64,000 nucleotides of DNA from Dryas octopetala (lineage: Eukaryota > Streptophyta > Magnoliopsida > Rosales > Rosaceae). The notes under the pieces were generated by a model. The model made no database searches, was not told the DNA's origin, and saw only the letters and a list, made by a program, of their open reading frames with translations. The position numbers and the translations under genes are program-made. This document shows positions 23,979 through 36,751 of this stretch, piece by piece; the stretch's first letter is position 1; every line of letters begins with the position of its first letter. Location of the stretch: assembly GCA_963921425.1 (NCBI GenBank), contig OY992832.1, positions 7,006,001 through 7,070,000 on the forward strand, given 5' to 3'.

Positions 23979-25796
23979 ATGGCTACTCCTTCAAAAGCAC
24001 CCAACTCTAATAGTTGGGCTAGAGCCCAAATGGGTCACTCTATTTCCTCCTCTTCATCAATATTGGATATGGGCTTCCCAAAAAGGTCTGTATCCTTGAG
24101 AAGAAAACTGCTCAACAACAGAGCCAGCAATAGCATTCACTGTGCTTTACAGTCTCCTTCAGTGCTTCAATTTCCAAAACAACCCTACAATCCACCAGTA
24201 ATTACCAAAGAGGCCATTTCTGCAAAGCCCAAAACCCATCAACCTCCACAGTGGAATTTCCTACAGAGAGCCGCAGCCATGGCCTTAGACATGGCCGAAG
24301 GTGCCTTGGTCTCCCGCGAGCGCCAAAACCCACTTCCCAAAACCTCCGACCCACGTGTCCAAATCGCCGGAAACTTCGCTCCGGTGCCAGAACAGCCCGT
24401 CCGCCATTCCCTACCCGTCACCGGCACCATACCCGAATGCATTAACGGCGTCTACCTCCGAAACGGCGCGAACCCCTTATTCGAGCCAACTGCCGGCCAC
24501 CACTTCTTCGACGGCGACGGCATGGTCCACGCCGTGAGCATCAACGACGGGGAGGCCAGCTACGCCTGCCGGTTCACCGAAACCCAAAGACTGGTCCAAG
24601 AGCGCGAAATCGGGCGACCCGTTTTCCCAAAAGCCATTGGCGAGCTCCACGGGCACTCCGGCATCGCCCGTCTCCTCTTGTTCTATGCGAGAGGGCTATT
24701 GGGCCTCGTCGACCACAAGCACGGCACCGGCGTGGCCAACGCCGGCCTGGTGTATTTCAACGGGCGGCTCCTGGCCATGTCGGAGGACGACTTGCCGTAC
24801 GAGGTCCGAATCACTCCTTCGGGCGACCTCGAAACTGTGGGCCGGTACAACTTCAACGAGCAGCTCGGGTCCACAATGATAGCCCACCCGAAGGTCGACC
24901 CGGAGACCCGGGAGCTGTTCGCTCTGAGCTACGACGTGGTTCAGAAGCCGTACTTAAAATACTTCAAAGTGTCGGGCAACGGAGCGAAATCTCCGGACGT
25001 GGAAATCCCCTTGGCGGGTCCCACCATGATGCACGACTTCGCGATTACCGAGAACTTGGTGGTGATTCCGGACCAGCAGGTGGTGTTCAAGCTCCAGGAA
25101 ATGGTCACGGGCGGGTCGCCCGTCATCTACGACGAGAACAAGAAGTCCCGATTCGGGATTCTCAAGAAGAACGCGTCCGATGCCGATGACATAATTTGGG
25201 TTGACTCGCCCGACACCTTCTGCTTCCACTTGTGGAACGCCTGGGAGGAGCCCGACTCCGACGAGGTCGTCGTAATCGGCTCCTGCATGACGCCGCCCGA
25301 CTCCATCTTCAACGAGTGCGACGAGACCCTCAAGAGCGTTTTGTCCGAAATTCGCCTCAATTTGAAGACCGGCGACTCCACTCGCCGCTCCATTGTGTCG
25401 GAGTCCGACCACGTCAACTTGGAAGCTGGGATGGTGAACCGGAACCGGCTCGGGAGGAAAACCCGGTTCGCGTACCTGGCCATTGCCGAGCCATGGCCGA
25501 AAGTTTCGGGTTTCGCCAAGGTGGATCTGTGTACCGGGGAGGTGAAAAAGTACATTTACGGCGACAGGAAGTTCGGCGGCGAGCCGTTTTTTGTTCCATC
25601 GTGGTCGGATGAGAGAGAAGATGAAGGGTATATTCTGAGTTTCGTCCACAACGAGAGGACGTGGAATTCGGAGCTGCAAATTGTGAATGCCTTGAACATG
25701 AAGTTGGAGGCTACAGTGAAGCTTCCTTCGAGGGTACCGTACGGGTTTCATGGGACGTTCATAGACTCAAAGGACTTGGCAAATCAGGCGGCATAG
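23979..25796 (+). CDS. NCED: 9-cis-epoxycarotenoid dioxygenase, chloroplastic
   Basis: Intronless 605-aa protein, the usual length and structure for NCED. It cleaves 9-cis-violaxanthin or 9'-cis-neoxanthin to xanthoxin, the committed step of abscisic acid synthesis, in plastids. Residues 1 to about 80 are Ser/Lys/Arg-rich and fit a transit peptide. A predicted amphipathic segment follows ([17 protein letters not shown], about 95-110), which in this family contacts the thylakoid membrane. The four iron-binding histidines sit at H303 (IAHPKVD), H352 (MMHDFAIT), H417 (FCFHLWNAW) and H591 (GFHGTFID), spaced almost exactly as in maize VP14. Coding DNA is far more GC-rich than its surroundings, which opens long antisense frames that are artefacts. 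Family members are induced by drought. The paralogue type (NCED1/3-like) is likely but not proven. Confidence 0.97.
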   Translation: MATPSKAPNSNSWARAQMGHSISSSSSILDMGFPKRSVSLRRKLLNNRASNSIHCALQSPSVLQFPKQPYNPPVITKEAISAKPKTHQPPQWNFLQRAAAMALDMAEGALVSRERQNPLPKTSDPRVQIAGNFAPVPEQPVRHSLPVTGTIPECINGVYLRNGANPLFEPTAGHHFFDGDGMVHAVSINDGEASYACRFTETQRLVQEREIGRPVFPKAIGELHGHSGIARLLLFYARGLLGLVDHKHGTGVANAGLVYFNGRLLAMSEDDLPYEVRITPSGDLETVGRYNFNEQLGSTMIAHPKVDPETRELFALSYDVVQKPYLKYFKVSGNGAKSPDVEIPLAGPTMMHDFAITENLVVIPDQQVVFKLQEMVTGGSPVIYDENKKSRFGILKKNASDADDIIWVDSPDTFCFHLWNAWEEPDSDEVVVIGSCMTPPDSIFNECDETLKSVLSEIRLNLKTGDSTRRSIVSESDHVNLEAGMVNRNRLGRKTRFAYLAIAEPWPKVSGFAKVDLCTGEVKKYIYGDRKFGGEPFFVPSWSDEREDEGYILSFVHNERTWNSELQIVNALNMKLEATVKLPSRVPYGFHGTFIDSKDLANQAA

Positions 25797-26200
25797 TACG
25801 TAATTAGCGTTTGTCATGGGTAAAAAATTAGAGGAGAATTTTACCAGAGGGATGCTACGTACGTAGAGACAGGTCCCCGGATTCTCCTCCAGTAATTAAA
25901 CCATAACAACCCTAATTTGTTTTTGTTAGGCTAGCTAGCTTTTACAGTCTCTCTTGTTCACCTTTTTTATGAGGATATCGGAGGAACCATCTTGTAGCTT
26001 TTGGACTCTAGGTAGGTTTTGCGAGCTCAGCTGGTTCATGTCTCTTCTTCTTCTTTTTAAACTCGTATCAATTTTCTGTGTAATATTCAAGAAGATCTCT
26101 CTCTCTCTCGCTCTCAGCTCATCATCCTCTTCACTATTCCATCTTGTTGTGAATGATAAGATATTTTACAGTTTTACGTGACATGCTTTTGTTTCCCATT
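25797..26200 (+). other. NCED 3' untranslated region and flank
   Basis: AT-rich DNA after the TAG at 25794-25796, with a (CT)n tract near 26097. No competing coding frame with domain content. The polyadenylation site cannot be fixed by eye. Confidence 0.4.
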
Positions 26201-27750
26201 TCTTAATGTATATTTGTTTTGCAAAATGAGTTTGTTGGGAATATCATTATTGTATCTCAAAATAGAAAGGGCATTTTCTATTTGTGCCACAAAAGATGAG
26301 GGGTAATTTGATGATTTGAATTTACTATAAATTGTCTCTAATTCTCTAATTTGATGGGTGTTCGATCTATTTCGGTAAAAGCTAACTTATTTCCATTTTC
26401 TAAATGCATTGTTTACATATGAAATATTTATAAATTTGAATTGCAATGTTTTATTTTTGCTCATTGTATCCAAAGTCATTTAGGTTGACAATTATAAGTT
26501 AGTTTGGGATATTAGTTTTCTCACTAATTATATCCAACATTAACTCCAATAATGCATATTAAAGGGTCTTTTTCAAGTAAAATAAAGGACAAACGATTTT
26601 CGTCTATATAGTTTGGTAGTTGTTTCAATTTAGTCTTTATTTTTTTATTTTTTCAATCAAGTCCTTGTAATTTTTAAATTTTTTCAATCAAGTCTAAAAT
26701 TTGATTTTCGTCAAATTTTTAAATAATAGGATCATTAAGACAGGAGTATATATAATTGTTTCAATCACATCAACGATAATAATTTTGTTGTTCTTGGATA
26801 ATTATACTCCTATGTTAACGATTCTAAATAATAAATTAATAATAAAGAATGTTCATCTTTTTTTCAACATTTGAATTTCTAATTCTCTCTTCGTCTTCGT
26901 GTATAGTTATATATATAAATAATAATTAAATCTCATAAACGACCATTATTAATTAATAATAAAATTTTCACTCGTTAAATCCATCAATTAGGAAACTTTT
27001 GGACATATTGGCAGCACAAAACCCCAAATACCCACCACCAATGGTCGGTTACACAAACATCCTTTTCCCTGTCCCTGAATCTATGAACCGACCAATTAAC
27101 CACAGTCAAAGCCAACATCAACGCTGTCCTTCAGAAGGGGTAAAAAGGAAAGAGAAAAGAAGGAAAAAATTGACTGGATCGACTTAAAGGTGATAGAATT
27201 GGGATCCAAAGTCATCCTATTTCTATATACAAATAATCACTAATTAAAATACATCTTTTATACTTTATTACTTAGTACAGATTAATTCTAGTTTTCTTGA
27301 TTTTCAAGTTGTTTTGGTAATACGTTGTTCTCATGCAAGCATTCATCCAATTTACTAATATGGATGAATAATTACTTGGTATTACAAGATATTAATCATG
27401 TCACCAACATCATATGATCATTATTTTAATCAAATAATGGTACTATTACCAAAAAAAAAAAATATGTTATTTGATAAGATATGTATAAGGTGACAATATT
27501 GTCACTAGTCCCGTATATATACAGAATAGATAAAGAATGATACATATAATAAACCACAAATTATGTCATGTTACAAATTTAATACAATTTATCACAGTTG
27601 TTATTTTATAAGGATGATGATGACCCCCATGACGTTGATAACATGGTCCTTCCATGGAGTATTGAATAGTTTCTTTATTTGCACATATGTTGGTTAGCAT
27701 ATGAAAGAGTAACGATAGTGAAACCCCACATGCAACTCTTTAATAAATTT
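26200..27750. other. Gene-free interval with repeat fragments
   Basis: Around 26600-26830 are phrases typical of degraded dispersed elements (TTTCAATTTAGTCTTTA, TTTTTCAATCAAGTC twice), and an inverted pair AGGAGTATATATAATT / AATTATACTCCT. The boundaries are unclear. No gene is seen. Confidence 0.4.
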
Positions 27751-27752
27751 AA

Positions 27753-28692
27753 GGTTCAAGTACATTTACATCCACCAACTATGAGGCCTATTTCAAGTTG
27801 GTCCATGTACTATTAAAAATTTCAAATGCACACATAAACTAACCAAAACATACCAAATTGCCCCTCCCCATCCAGCATTCACTCTAGGGGTAAAATCGGA
27901 TTTCTCTCTCTTCTCCCACATCACTTTCTCTCTTCTCTCTCCTCTCCCCCGTCTCTTTCTCTTTTTTTTTTTTTTTTTCATTCTCTCTTCTCCCTTCTCT
28001 CTTCCATCTTCCATCTTCTTCCTCTCCCTCTCCTCTCTCCGCCTGGCCCAGCTCGCCCAGCTTGCTTGAAGGCAACAGTGGAAGCTATTCTGCAACTCCT
28101 CCTCTGATGCTCCAGCACCAGTTCTCCGGCGAACCAGTCAAGCTTCTCGAAATTGCTCTGCTCACCAATCCTCTTGCCACCAAAAAGCACAGATTCAACA
28201 TTCCTATGTTTCAGCATTTCCTCTGCTAATCCCACCAGCATCTGAACATTGTTGGGGCTTGGGTTTGTATCTACATTTGGTCCACGCCTCCCCAATTAAG
28301 CTTGTCCCATTTGCCTGGCACATACCAAAATTGCCAAAATATGAGCCTTCAATTACACATAGTTAAAGAAAAAGTAATAAGAATTTCCAAATAGTTTATT
28401 AATTTGTTATGCTTGTGTGAACACTGATTCAGAAACTAGGCATGCAGTCAATAAAATCAGCTCCTAGATGTGTTGCGAAAGAATAAGAGAATAGAGAGAA
28501 AAGAGAGAAAGTGACGTAGGAGAAGAGAGAGAAATGAGAGAAATCCAATTTTACCCCTAAGATGAATGCTTGAATAGATGGGGAGGGGCAATTTGGTATG
28601 TTTTGATTAGTTTAAGTATGCATTTGAATTCTTTAATAGTACGTGGATCAACTTGAAGCTCTATAGTTGGTGGATGTAAATGTACTTGAGCC
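27753..28692. mobile_element. Mutator-like element with 9-bp target duplication carrying a gene-like fragment (Pack-MULE candidate)
   Basis: Ends are GGTTCAAGTACATTTACA... and ...TGTAAATGTACTTGAGCC, flanked by TAAATTTAA at 27744-27752 and 28693-28701, a perfect 9-bp duplication. The inverted terminal regions extend about 180-200 bases (blocks CAAATTGCCCCTCCCC and GGGGAGGGGCAATTTG). The interior, unlike the arms, is GC-balanced. On the minus strand it has an open frame at about 28290-28060 containing NVQMLVGLAEEMLKHRNVES and FGGKRIGEQSNFEKLDWFAG, which reads like a piece of a real cellular protein I could not name. It then runs into low-complexity GAGA sequence. This is the layout of an element that has captured a host exon. 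Confidence 0.72.
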
Positions 28693-28709
28693 TAAATTTA
28701 ATTCCCTCA

Positions 28710-31351
28710 ATATTATTTCTTTCAATAATATATATATTTTGTCTATATATATATTCAAGGGATAAATACATATATATACATATACTTGTTAATATATATT
28801 GTTATTTTGCCGGAGAATCAATGGTGGCCATAAGTTTGCAAAAGATGTTTATGGGCAATGACAGTTACAGCAAAATGGGGTGGGCCGGGGAGCAAAAAGT
28901 CCCATTTCACTTGATAGAGAGGTTTGTCTAAAAGGTGAAGTCTTCCCTTCCAAAAGAGCATTTGGAAATGGACTGCAAAAGGCCTTCTTTTACTTTTCCT
29001 TACATACAATTCCTCTTTTTTTTCTTTTTCTTTTTCTTTTTTTATTATTAACTGTTATCGTTTCTATAATACTTTATTAGAGGAAAAGAAGAAATTAACC
29101 TTTCAAAATTAATCACGTACACAATTATTAATTAGCAATATTGGATCGATGTTAATGGATGATTATTGTTATTTTTAGATTAGTGTATGCTTATATTGTA
29201 CGTGATAATGACCGACCACGATCTCTCATCATTATCTCCTGGTTTATAATTAACACAATGGCCATTAATTTTTCTAATTATTTAGATTAATTGAATGAAA
29301 TGCTTCCACTTCCATTAAAAAGAAAAGAAAAGAAATTAACAAAGGAAATGCTTGTAGCCCTGCTGCACATGATCGATCGTACCAAACTCTCTGCAATGAG
29401 TCCTCGATCACGATCGATCAACTTCAAAATATAATGTACTAGCTAGCAAGTGCTGTTATGACGCACCCATGCACTTTCACATATATATGAGCTAGAAGTG
29501 GGTGATGGGTGAGGTGGCCATGGGAATATTGGGGGCAGGGCCAATCACTATCGCTATAGGGCTTGAGTGCGAAATATAAATGGCCGGAAAATTACATGCT
29601 TAATTTCATTAACAATATTCATAACGTACGTGTTCATTCCCATTATCATCAACATTTGGGTGCGTGCATATACTGACAGGTCCATGGCAGAGTAATTAAG
29701 TTAATTCATGCATGGTCAAATTGCAATTAAAAGTTTTGGTATTCTGAATTACTTTTCATGCATGCTCATTTGCAGCAGTGTTGTATATTAGTTTGATATA
29801 GATTGTTAAGTTATTTGTTGATCGTTTAAATTTTTTGAGCTCAATAATTGTCTGACATAAGATCAAATGTATTATTCCAAAAGATTTTAAGTTTGAATTA
29901 AACTTCCAACCCTCATCTTCTACTTGTTTGCTGAAAAATTAGGCTACACTTGTATTGTCTGTATCTTTGTCTAGACTTTCATGTATGTGCACGATGAGGC
30001 TACACTATAGACTAATTAATAATTAGCTATTGAAACAAGTTTGGATGTGTGTACAATATATTTGCTACTATATGTAATAACTATTAATTGTAATTAAGCC
30101 AGGCTTTTCCTGTGTTGGTGAATTCAAAGAATCAAATTTCAAATAGATCACAAATATGCTGCAAATCGAGAGGGATAACTATTAATTATTATACACACGT
30201 TTTATTCAATCACATTTCAACGCAGTAAAATCTATAATGAGTCCAGCTAGAAATATTGTAGTAAAATTGTTGTCGTATGAGTGCTCTCACGTTAGACACA
30301 TGTTGGTTGTCTCTGGTAACCCCTAGCTTTGGCCAGAAGTGGCATGGAATCTAGCTAGCTTGAAACTTGAAAGGCACTGTCTCTCTTACTTTCTACTAGC
30401 ATCACATATATTAATTATTTGGTATTCCATCTTTGTAGGTAATTCTCACGTACAGTCGGCTTCAAGATCTGCTTTTCTGGAAACCTTAGCTACTTGCTGT
30501 GTGTGTCATTTCCAACAATGGGAAGCTCAGACCCAAAAAAACCAAAAAGGGGGGGAAGCCGGGTACAACAAGGTACGTAATAAAATACTCGGTAACTAAA
30601 CTAGGTTTTTCGATTTCTTATTATTATATTATCCTAAGAATTAATAATTGGAAAAGTTTTGTCTTCCCACCGTCTAAGTATTTAGTTCACATGTTTTTTT
30701 AAACAGACAATGCGATTATATAACTATAATATATTGTTAGTAATTTGAATTATTAAGTAAATTGGTAAATAATGATTATTAGTTGAATGCGCAGTTCAAA
30801 TTTATAGTAATATAACATATTATTGTGGAATTATGAGACAAATTGACAAGATTACTTGACAATTAACATATGTATGGATAAGACAATTCCAATTGTCAAG
30901 CTCATTCATAAAGTGACCAAATTGAAACGTTTTCTAGCCTCTACAGAGAGTACATGCTACACATGCAGATCACGTGGAACCCGCGTGATAGCAAAGACTA
31001 AAAGCCGAAAACCAGTGAGCAAACATCCAAGGGAAGAGTCACAAGAGATGAATGAGAATGGAGTGAGTCAAACTAATTTAGAGAACAGTCAGAGAGATGA
31101 GAGAGAGAGAAATAATGAATTAGATAAACAAAGATTAAAGAAGTAGAAGAAAACCGAAAAGTGCAGAAAGAAATATAAAAAATATATATAATGAAGAAGA
31201 CAGAGAGAGTGGTCGTGTCTGAGACCGACAGGGGCCGCCACTGGTTAATTGGGCCTGACAAAAGGCCGAAATCTCAGTAATTGTAATTGGAATCAGAGTA
31301 TGTGTGGTTGCAGCATACACGTCCTCGCTTTCCCACGAATGTATGTAAGAG

Positions 31352-31390
<39 letters not shown>

Positions 31391-32310
31391 AATAATGTTT
31401 CTGATTCCTGATTTGTTTCAAGTCTTAATTCAGACCCAAAATACAGCAGTTTGAATCAAGTCTGTGTAGACTATGACCGACTGCATGATGTATGCTTCTA
31501 CTATATATACATATATTATGTTATAATTTAATTTATATCTTAATATGTGGTTTTGATTGATTATTGTATATCTTACTGTATAATAATAGAACGTCAATAT
31601 TATATACTGTTGTATATAATAATCTTTCATGTGTCATGTCCACACTACCAATCTAGAAACACCGACCTATATATATTTATAGCTCTAACTCTTTTATTAA
31701 GTAGTAGTATTATAGTTGGGAAAATGCTTTATAACCATTATTTTTTTAGGTTCTTAATTTTCTCCTAACTTTATCTTTATCAGATTAGCTAGGTAAGAAT
31801 TAAGATGTATGATATTTTTATATAAAGGGTAGTTTTCTCTTGTCAAATAATGAGATATATATTTGTTAATGGATTGTTGAATATAGTGAATTCTTATTAA
31901 AATGTGTAGTTTAAATTTATATACAAATAAAATTACATGTGAAATATATGAGAACATCTAGAATATTAGCCTTTAATTACTTACGTACGTATAATGGAAG
32001 GTAATGTTCTCTCCCAGATAATGAGAAATTAAGAAGATGGGTTATGTGTGTACTAAATAGTTTATGACTTTATGTAATGCCGTGCATAATTGGATCGATC
32101 AGCATGAGACCCTTTGAGAGAGAGAAGTGGGGAGTGGCCACTCTTACCTCGTCACTGACTGCCCTTAATATACCCAACTTTCTGACAATGTGTTTCAAAG
32201 GATAAGCAAAAATATACAATTAATATAAAACCCAGAATAAGAAAACCTTATTTCCTTGGACCCTCTACGCGCCAGTCTATATCCTTAAGTAATAATGGAG
32301 CATTGATGAC
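28710..32310. other. Gene-free interval
   Basis: AT-rich. It contains a (GA)n microsatellite of about 36 bases near 31353-31389 and several TATATA runs. Frames up to 100 codons (for example near 30856-31146) lack recognisable domains and look random. Confidence 0.45.
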
Positions 32311-32327
32311 GAACCAAACAAGGATTA

Positions 32328-32346
32328 ATTTTTTTTTTTTGGCCCG
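32328..32346 (-). mobile_element. Ultra-short poly(A) insertion between 11-bp direct repeats
   Basis: AACAAGGATTA at 32317-32327 is repeated at 32347-32357. The 19 bases between them read, on the minus strand, CGGGCC followed by A12 and T. Short body, A tail and duplicated flank point to a nearly tail-only retroposon insertion. Confidence 0.55.
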
Positions 32347-33666
32347 AACAAGGATTATTAAAATAACCAAAAGAATTAACAAAGTGTGTATTGCTTGTGG
32401 TCGGTCAAATATTAATATTAATATAATTACCCTCCTCATCCACCCAAAATATTGCTAGCTATTGGACTAGATATTAATTAAAGAAAAGAGATGCATGCAT
32501 GAGCTTTCTAATAGGCACCGATCGATTGACATATATTGCAACGGTGGTCAAATTTTTTGGCAATTAACTCCTTTATGTATTCCTTGTAATTAGCAAGTAC
32601 AGGAGGGCAGGCAGAGGATATATTAACTTCCCAAGTTCCGATTCAAAAAGTCCAACAATTCTACGTACTTTATTGGGTACAATTCTAATTTCCAAGATTT
32701 CATCCTCATATGTATATATATATATATATGATAAGATATAGCCTGGCTATATAGCTAGGACGCTTTAGTCTCTAGCCTCCACAAACTTAGGGTTTGTGTG
32801 AGCTCACAACGTACCCCTGTAGGATCACACGTACGCCGACTAGCTTATATATTGCATATACGATTAATTGCATGTATACGTACGTATGAGCCAGCATTGT
32901 CACCTCCATCATCGTATTCGATCACATCCAAATCCATCTCTCACCACCACCACAAGTTACTTTAATTTGGGTGGTCAATATATTGTAATTATAAGGTGGT
33001 AGGTGCTTGCTTAGTTGCTTGGCTAGCTAGCAGCCTAGCACCATCATCGTATTATTATGCATTTATTTAATTTGCTTAGAGGAAATTGAACTTAATTCCC
33101 ACTGGCTTGGAGAATCAGAAAACAACATATTACATATATACATGTTAATTATATATATGAAAGCATGTGTCAACTATACATCCAACCATATGTATACATA
33201 TATATAACTTATTTTCTGTCTGAGATCGAATTCAGACGGCTAGCTAGCTGATATATATGCATGGCCCATCAGTACTCCAGGTTTCCAGAGAAAGACAATT
33301 ACTGATTGATCACTATATAAGCAAATACAATATTGACGTGTGCAACAACAACATATTAATTAATTACATATATATTTGGTACATTATGAATGGGTTTGCT
33401 ATATATGCTAGACCAAATTCCTTGAACGGAACGACGTACACCACATGATATAATTATTATGTTATATGGTCCACTCACATAGAACCCCATATATATTTCC
33501 CAAACCTATGGACCTGGAATTGGCGATCATGCATGACTACTCCATCAAATGACTCATGATCAACGAGTGTGCCATGTGTTAGCAGTAGAGGACTCTAGCC
33601 TCCATCTTCGATCTGGTTCAACTTAACCCTAGCTACATTGAATATATATATATATATATATACAGA

Positions 33667-33998
33667 AATGATCATTCGCTCACCACAGAGCGGGAAATTC
33701 AATGATCGGGACGGTCCATTTTTTAGGTCAATTCTTAAGGGTCGTCTCTGTAAAAAATCAGCCAAATCAATAATTGTTTGGTTCTCCAAACTTTGCAGAC
33801 AAATACAGTTCGTCAGATAAGGTTAAAATGATGTTAACAGTAATACATTGGCTAAACAGTTTCCGATTTAGCTAATTTTTTACAAAGATGATATTTGAAT
33901 GATGCTCTAAAATATGAACGGTTCCGATCATTGAAATTTGTTGTTAAATGGTTAGGTGAGCGGAGAATTCCCCGCTCTATAGTGAGCAAGTGATCATT

Positions 33999-33999
<1 letters not shown>
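33667..33999. repeat. Fold-back element, family A copy 2, inserted in a (TA)n tract
   Basis: Starts AATGATCATTCGCTCACC and ends GTGAGCAAGTGATCATT. Inner inverted blocks include CAATGATCGG and GAGCGGG. It shares with copies 1 and 3 the motif of a GGTCCATTTTTTAGG / CGTTCATATTTTAG type, followed by TCTGTAAAAAATCAGCCAAAT. Both sides are (TA)n, so the target duplication cannot be read. Non-coding. Confidence 0.65.
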
Positions 34000-34039
<40 letters not shown>

Positions 34040-34314
34040 TCTTGCACATATGGTCTGCGTCATCCTTACTAGAACGTAAGCTAGGTTACAACTTAATTAA
34101 TATAACAGATTGAATATAATACTAGCGGTATTAACTTTATCTCAAGTTAATTTCAGTTACCGCCAATTAACGTAAGTTACGTAACCTATGATGTTTCACT
34201 TTCCTATTTGTAAATAGATCTAATTCATTGTTAGTCCAGACATCATCAAAGACCTATTTTCACATCATCAATTGGATCTAAAATGTTGATATAGCTAGTA
34301 ACCAGCTAGTATTA

Positions 34315-34348
34315 CTTTTTTTTTTTTTTTTTTTTTTTTTGTGCCATG
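34315..34348 (-). mobile_element. Ultra-short poly(A) insertion between 15-bp direct repeats
   Basis: AACCAGCTAGTATTA at 34300-34314 is repeated exactly at 34349-34363. The 34 bases between them read, on the minus strand, CATGGCAC followed by A25 and G. A 15-bp duplication plus a pure A tail is strong evidence for target-primed retroposition with almost complete 5' truncation. Confidence 0.7.
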
Positions 34349-34369
34349 AACCAGCTAGTATTAATAAGG

Positions 34370-36697
34370 TTTTGGGTTGAATACTCTAATTTTTATAAAT
34401 TTATTTAAAATGTACAATCAAGTTTTTTAAACCTTGACCTGCGTTATATATATCATATGATTGCTTCCCTTTCCGAACCTTTATCGTAAGGAATTTGAAT
34501 TCTTTAGTACTTGTATTATTTTTGCTTGTTTTACCGTGTAATATAAATCTAAGGACTTATATAACTCCATAAACACTAAAAAAGTATTATAAATTCATTT
34601 TTATCTCTAGCTCCGTATCATTGGATGATAAATTCATAGCTAAATTAAAAATCAAGTATAAACAAGTAGAAAAAAAAACAAGTAGAAAATCTGATCCTAC
34701 CGTAAGACTACGTACTCGATCCACCAGAGAATGAGGTGTAAAATATTTTTGGGTACCCAACTTTTATTATATATAGTCTATATATTCAAATAAAAAAATT
34801 GCATGTTAATGTTTTTGTGACCATGGACCTCATGGTCACGACCATCATCATCAATTCAGTATCACTGTCATTATAGATTAGTAAAACCTGTTTTTGTTGG
34901 AAAAAAGTGATGATTCTAGAACCTAGCAATTCCCATTCCACAAGCCTTATCTTATAATAAAATACAATAGTAAATCAACGTACAAATTAATTAATTAATT
35001 AGACAGATAAATAATCTCTGAAATATATGTAGCTCCTAGTAACTTGGAAAGCCAAACATGTTGGTACAATTGCAAAGGAGACAGGATGAATCGAGAACTC
35101 ATTTACAAGCTGGCAACTAGGCCACGTATACCAAGAGTTCAGGAGAGATCGAGAGAGGATTTAATTAATAAACGCCAATGTTTTTTTCTCAGAAAAAAAA
35201 AAGAAAAAGAAAAAGAAAATGATGACAATATGAAGTTAGTTTGGCCCTTGGACCAAAAATGTGTGCCCCTTGAAGAGCAGTAGAGACTGCTCTTCAATGG
35301 AGGGCGTGATGAGCCAGGCAACAGATCATGAGAAGTTTTCAGTTATAACATATAATGTATGTATACATCGTCATCACCATCTGTGTCCTAAAATGAGGAA
35401 CTAATGGCCGGATAGAGAACACAACATTATGTTGTGCATGAGGTCATACCCATTCTGTAGTACACGTGCGCACAGCTCTAGTGCACAGGTGGGTCTTCTG
35501 TTGCCACGCTTTCAATAAGCACGTGAACATGATCAACAAATTATTCAAACAATATTAATTGCCCTGTTTATATATATTTGCTCGATTATGGCACACCGAC
35601 GTGATATATATTATCAAAATTTTAAACAATACTTTAATTAAAAGTTGTTATTATAATTTGAGTGAGTTGATGATACTACGTCATGGTATTATATATGGAT
35701 ACAGTTACATACAAATTTTATTTGTTTTAAGAAGATTATGAAAAAAATATAATTATAAAAAAAATAGTTTTAGATGGAGATCGAGAGTGGTTTAAAATTA
35801 TAATTAGGCTTAAGTTTTTTAAAAAAATAGTTTTTAAATGGAGACCGGAGGTGTTTTAAAATTTATAAGAAAATTTTTTTAATTCATAATAATTTATAAA
35901 AAAATCTTTTTAATTAATAATAAAGTTATTTTAATTTATAAAAAGATCATTTAATTCATAATAAAGTTATTTCCCGATTTGAAGGATATTTCCCCTCCTA
36001 GAGCGTAGAGTGGACTTTATAAAGGCTGCATGTTAGGTTTTAACTTTGAAATTTTGGGTGGAGTCCAAAATCTTGGAGTTAAAATCTAACATAGAGCCGT
36101 TAAAGAAAAAAAATAAAATGACTTAATTAAAAACCCTAAATCAATACCAGTCTTAGTCTAAGAAAGACTCCTAAATTAAATAGACTAAACTGTAAGTCTC
36201 CCTTCCTAAGATCATTTAGAGTTCCAGCCCTATACACATTAATTAGAATTTAGTGATTAGCTCAAGTTGGCTAAGACTATATGAGTAATTTCTAAAGAGG
36301 GTAGTGCTCTCTTATTAATATATATAATATATGCTATGTTGATAAATTGTTAATTTTTAATGAATTTATCATATGATCAAATAAAAATCTATCTAATTAA
36401 TAGCATTATAACATGTCGATCAAGTTTATTTGCAACATAACACATTTTGGTAAAATCATATGTTAAGACTATCCGACAAAAAGTTGTGCGGGAAGCTAGA
36501 GTATGCTTAATACATAGGAGCACAATGAGCATTGATTAGTGAGACCGGACATAAATTGGCAAGCAACAACAAATGGCAATGCATGTTCCAGCAATGAGAA
36601 GGTGTACAATGCCCCAACAATGTTGGGGGATGAAGTAGGATCAAACAAAGGAGTGCCATACGTTACATGCAGTCTCTGCAGATAGCATGTTTCATAC

Positions 36698-36751
<54 letters not shown>

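Noticed and set aside
24954..25751. 265-codon antisense frame inside NCED, with several shorter ones
   Set aside because: Produced by the high GC3 of the NCED coding sequence; no domain in the antisense translation.
27430..27470. Possible further A-tailed insertion ending ATTACC-A12
   Set aside because: The 3' junction resembles the others, but I found no convincing flanking direct repeat.
30856..31146. 96-codon Lys/Arg/Glu-rich plus-strand frame
   Set aside because: Composition follows from purine-rich GA-type sequence; no domain.
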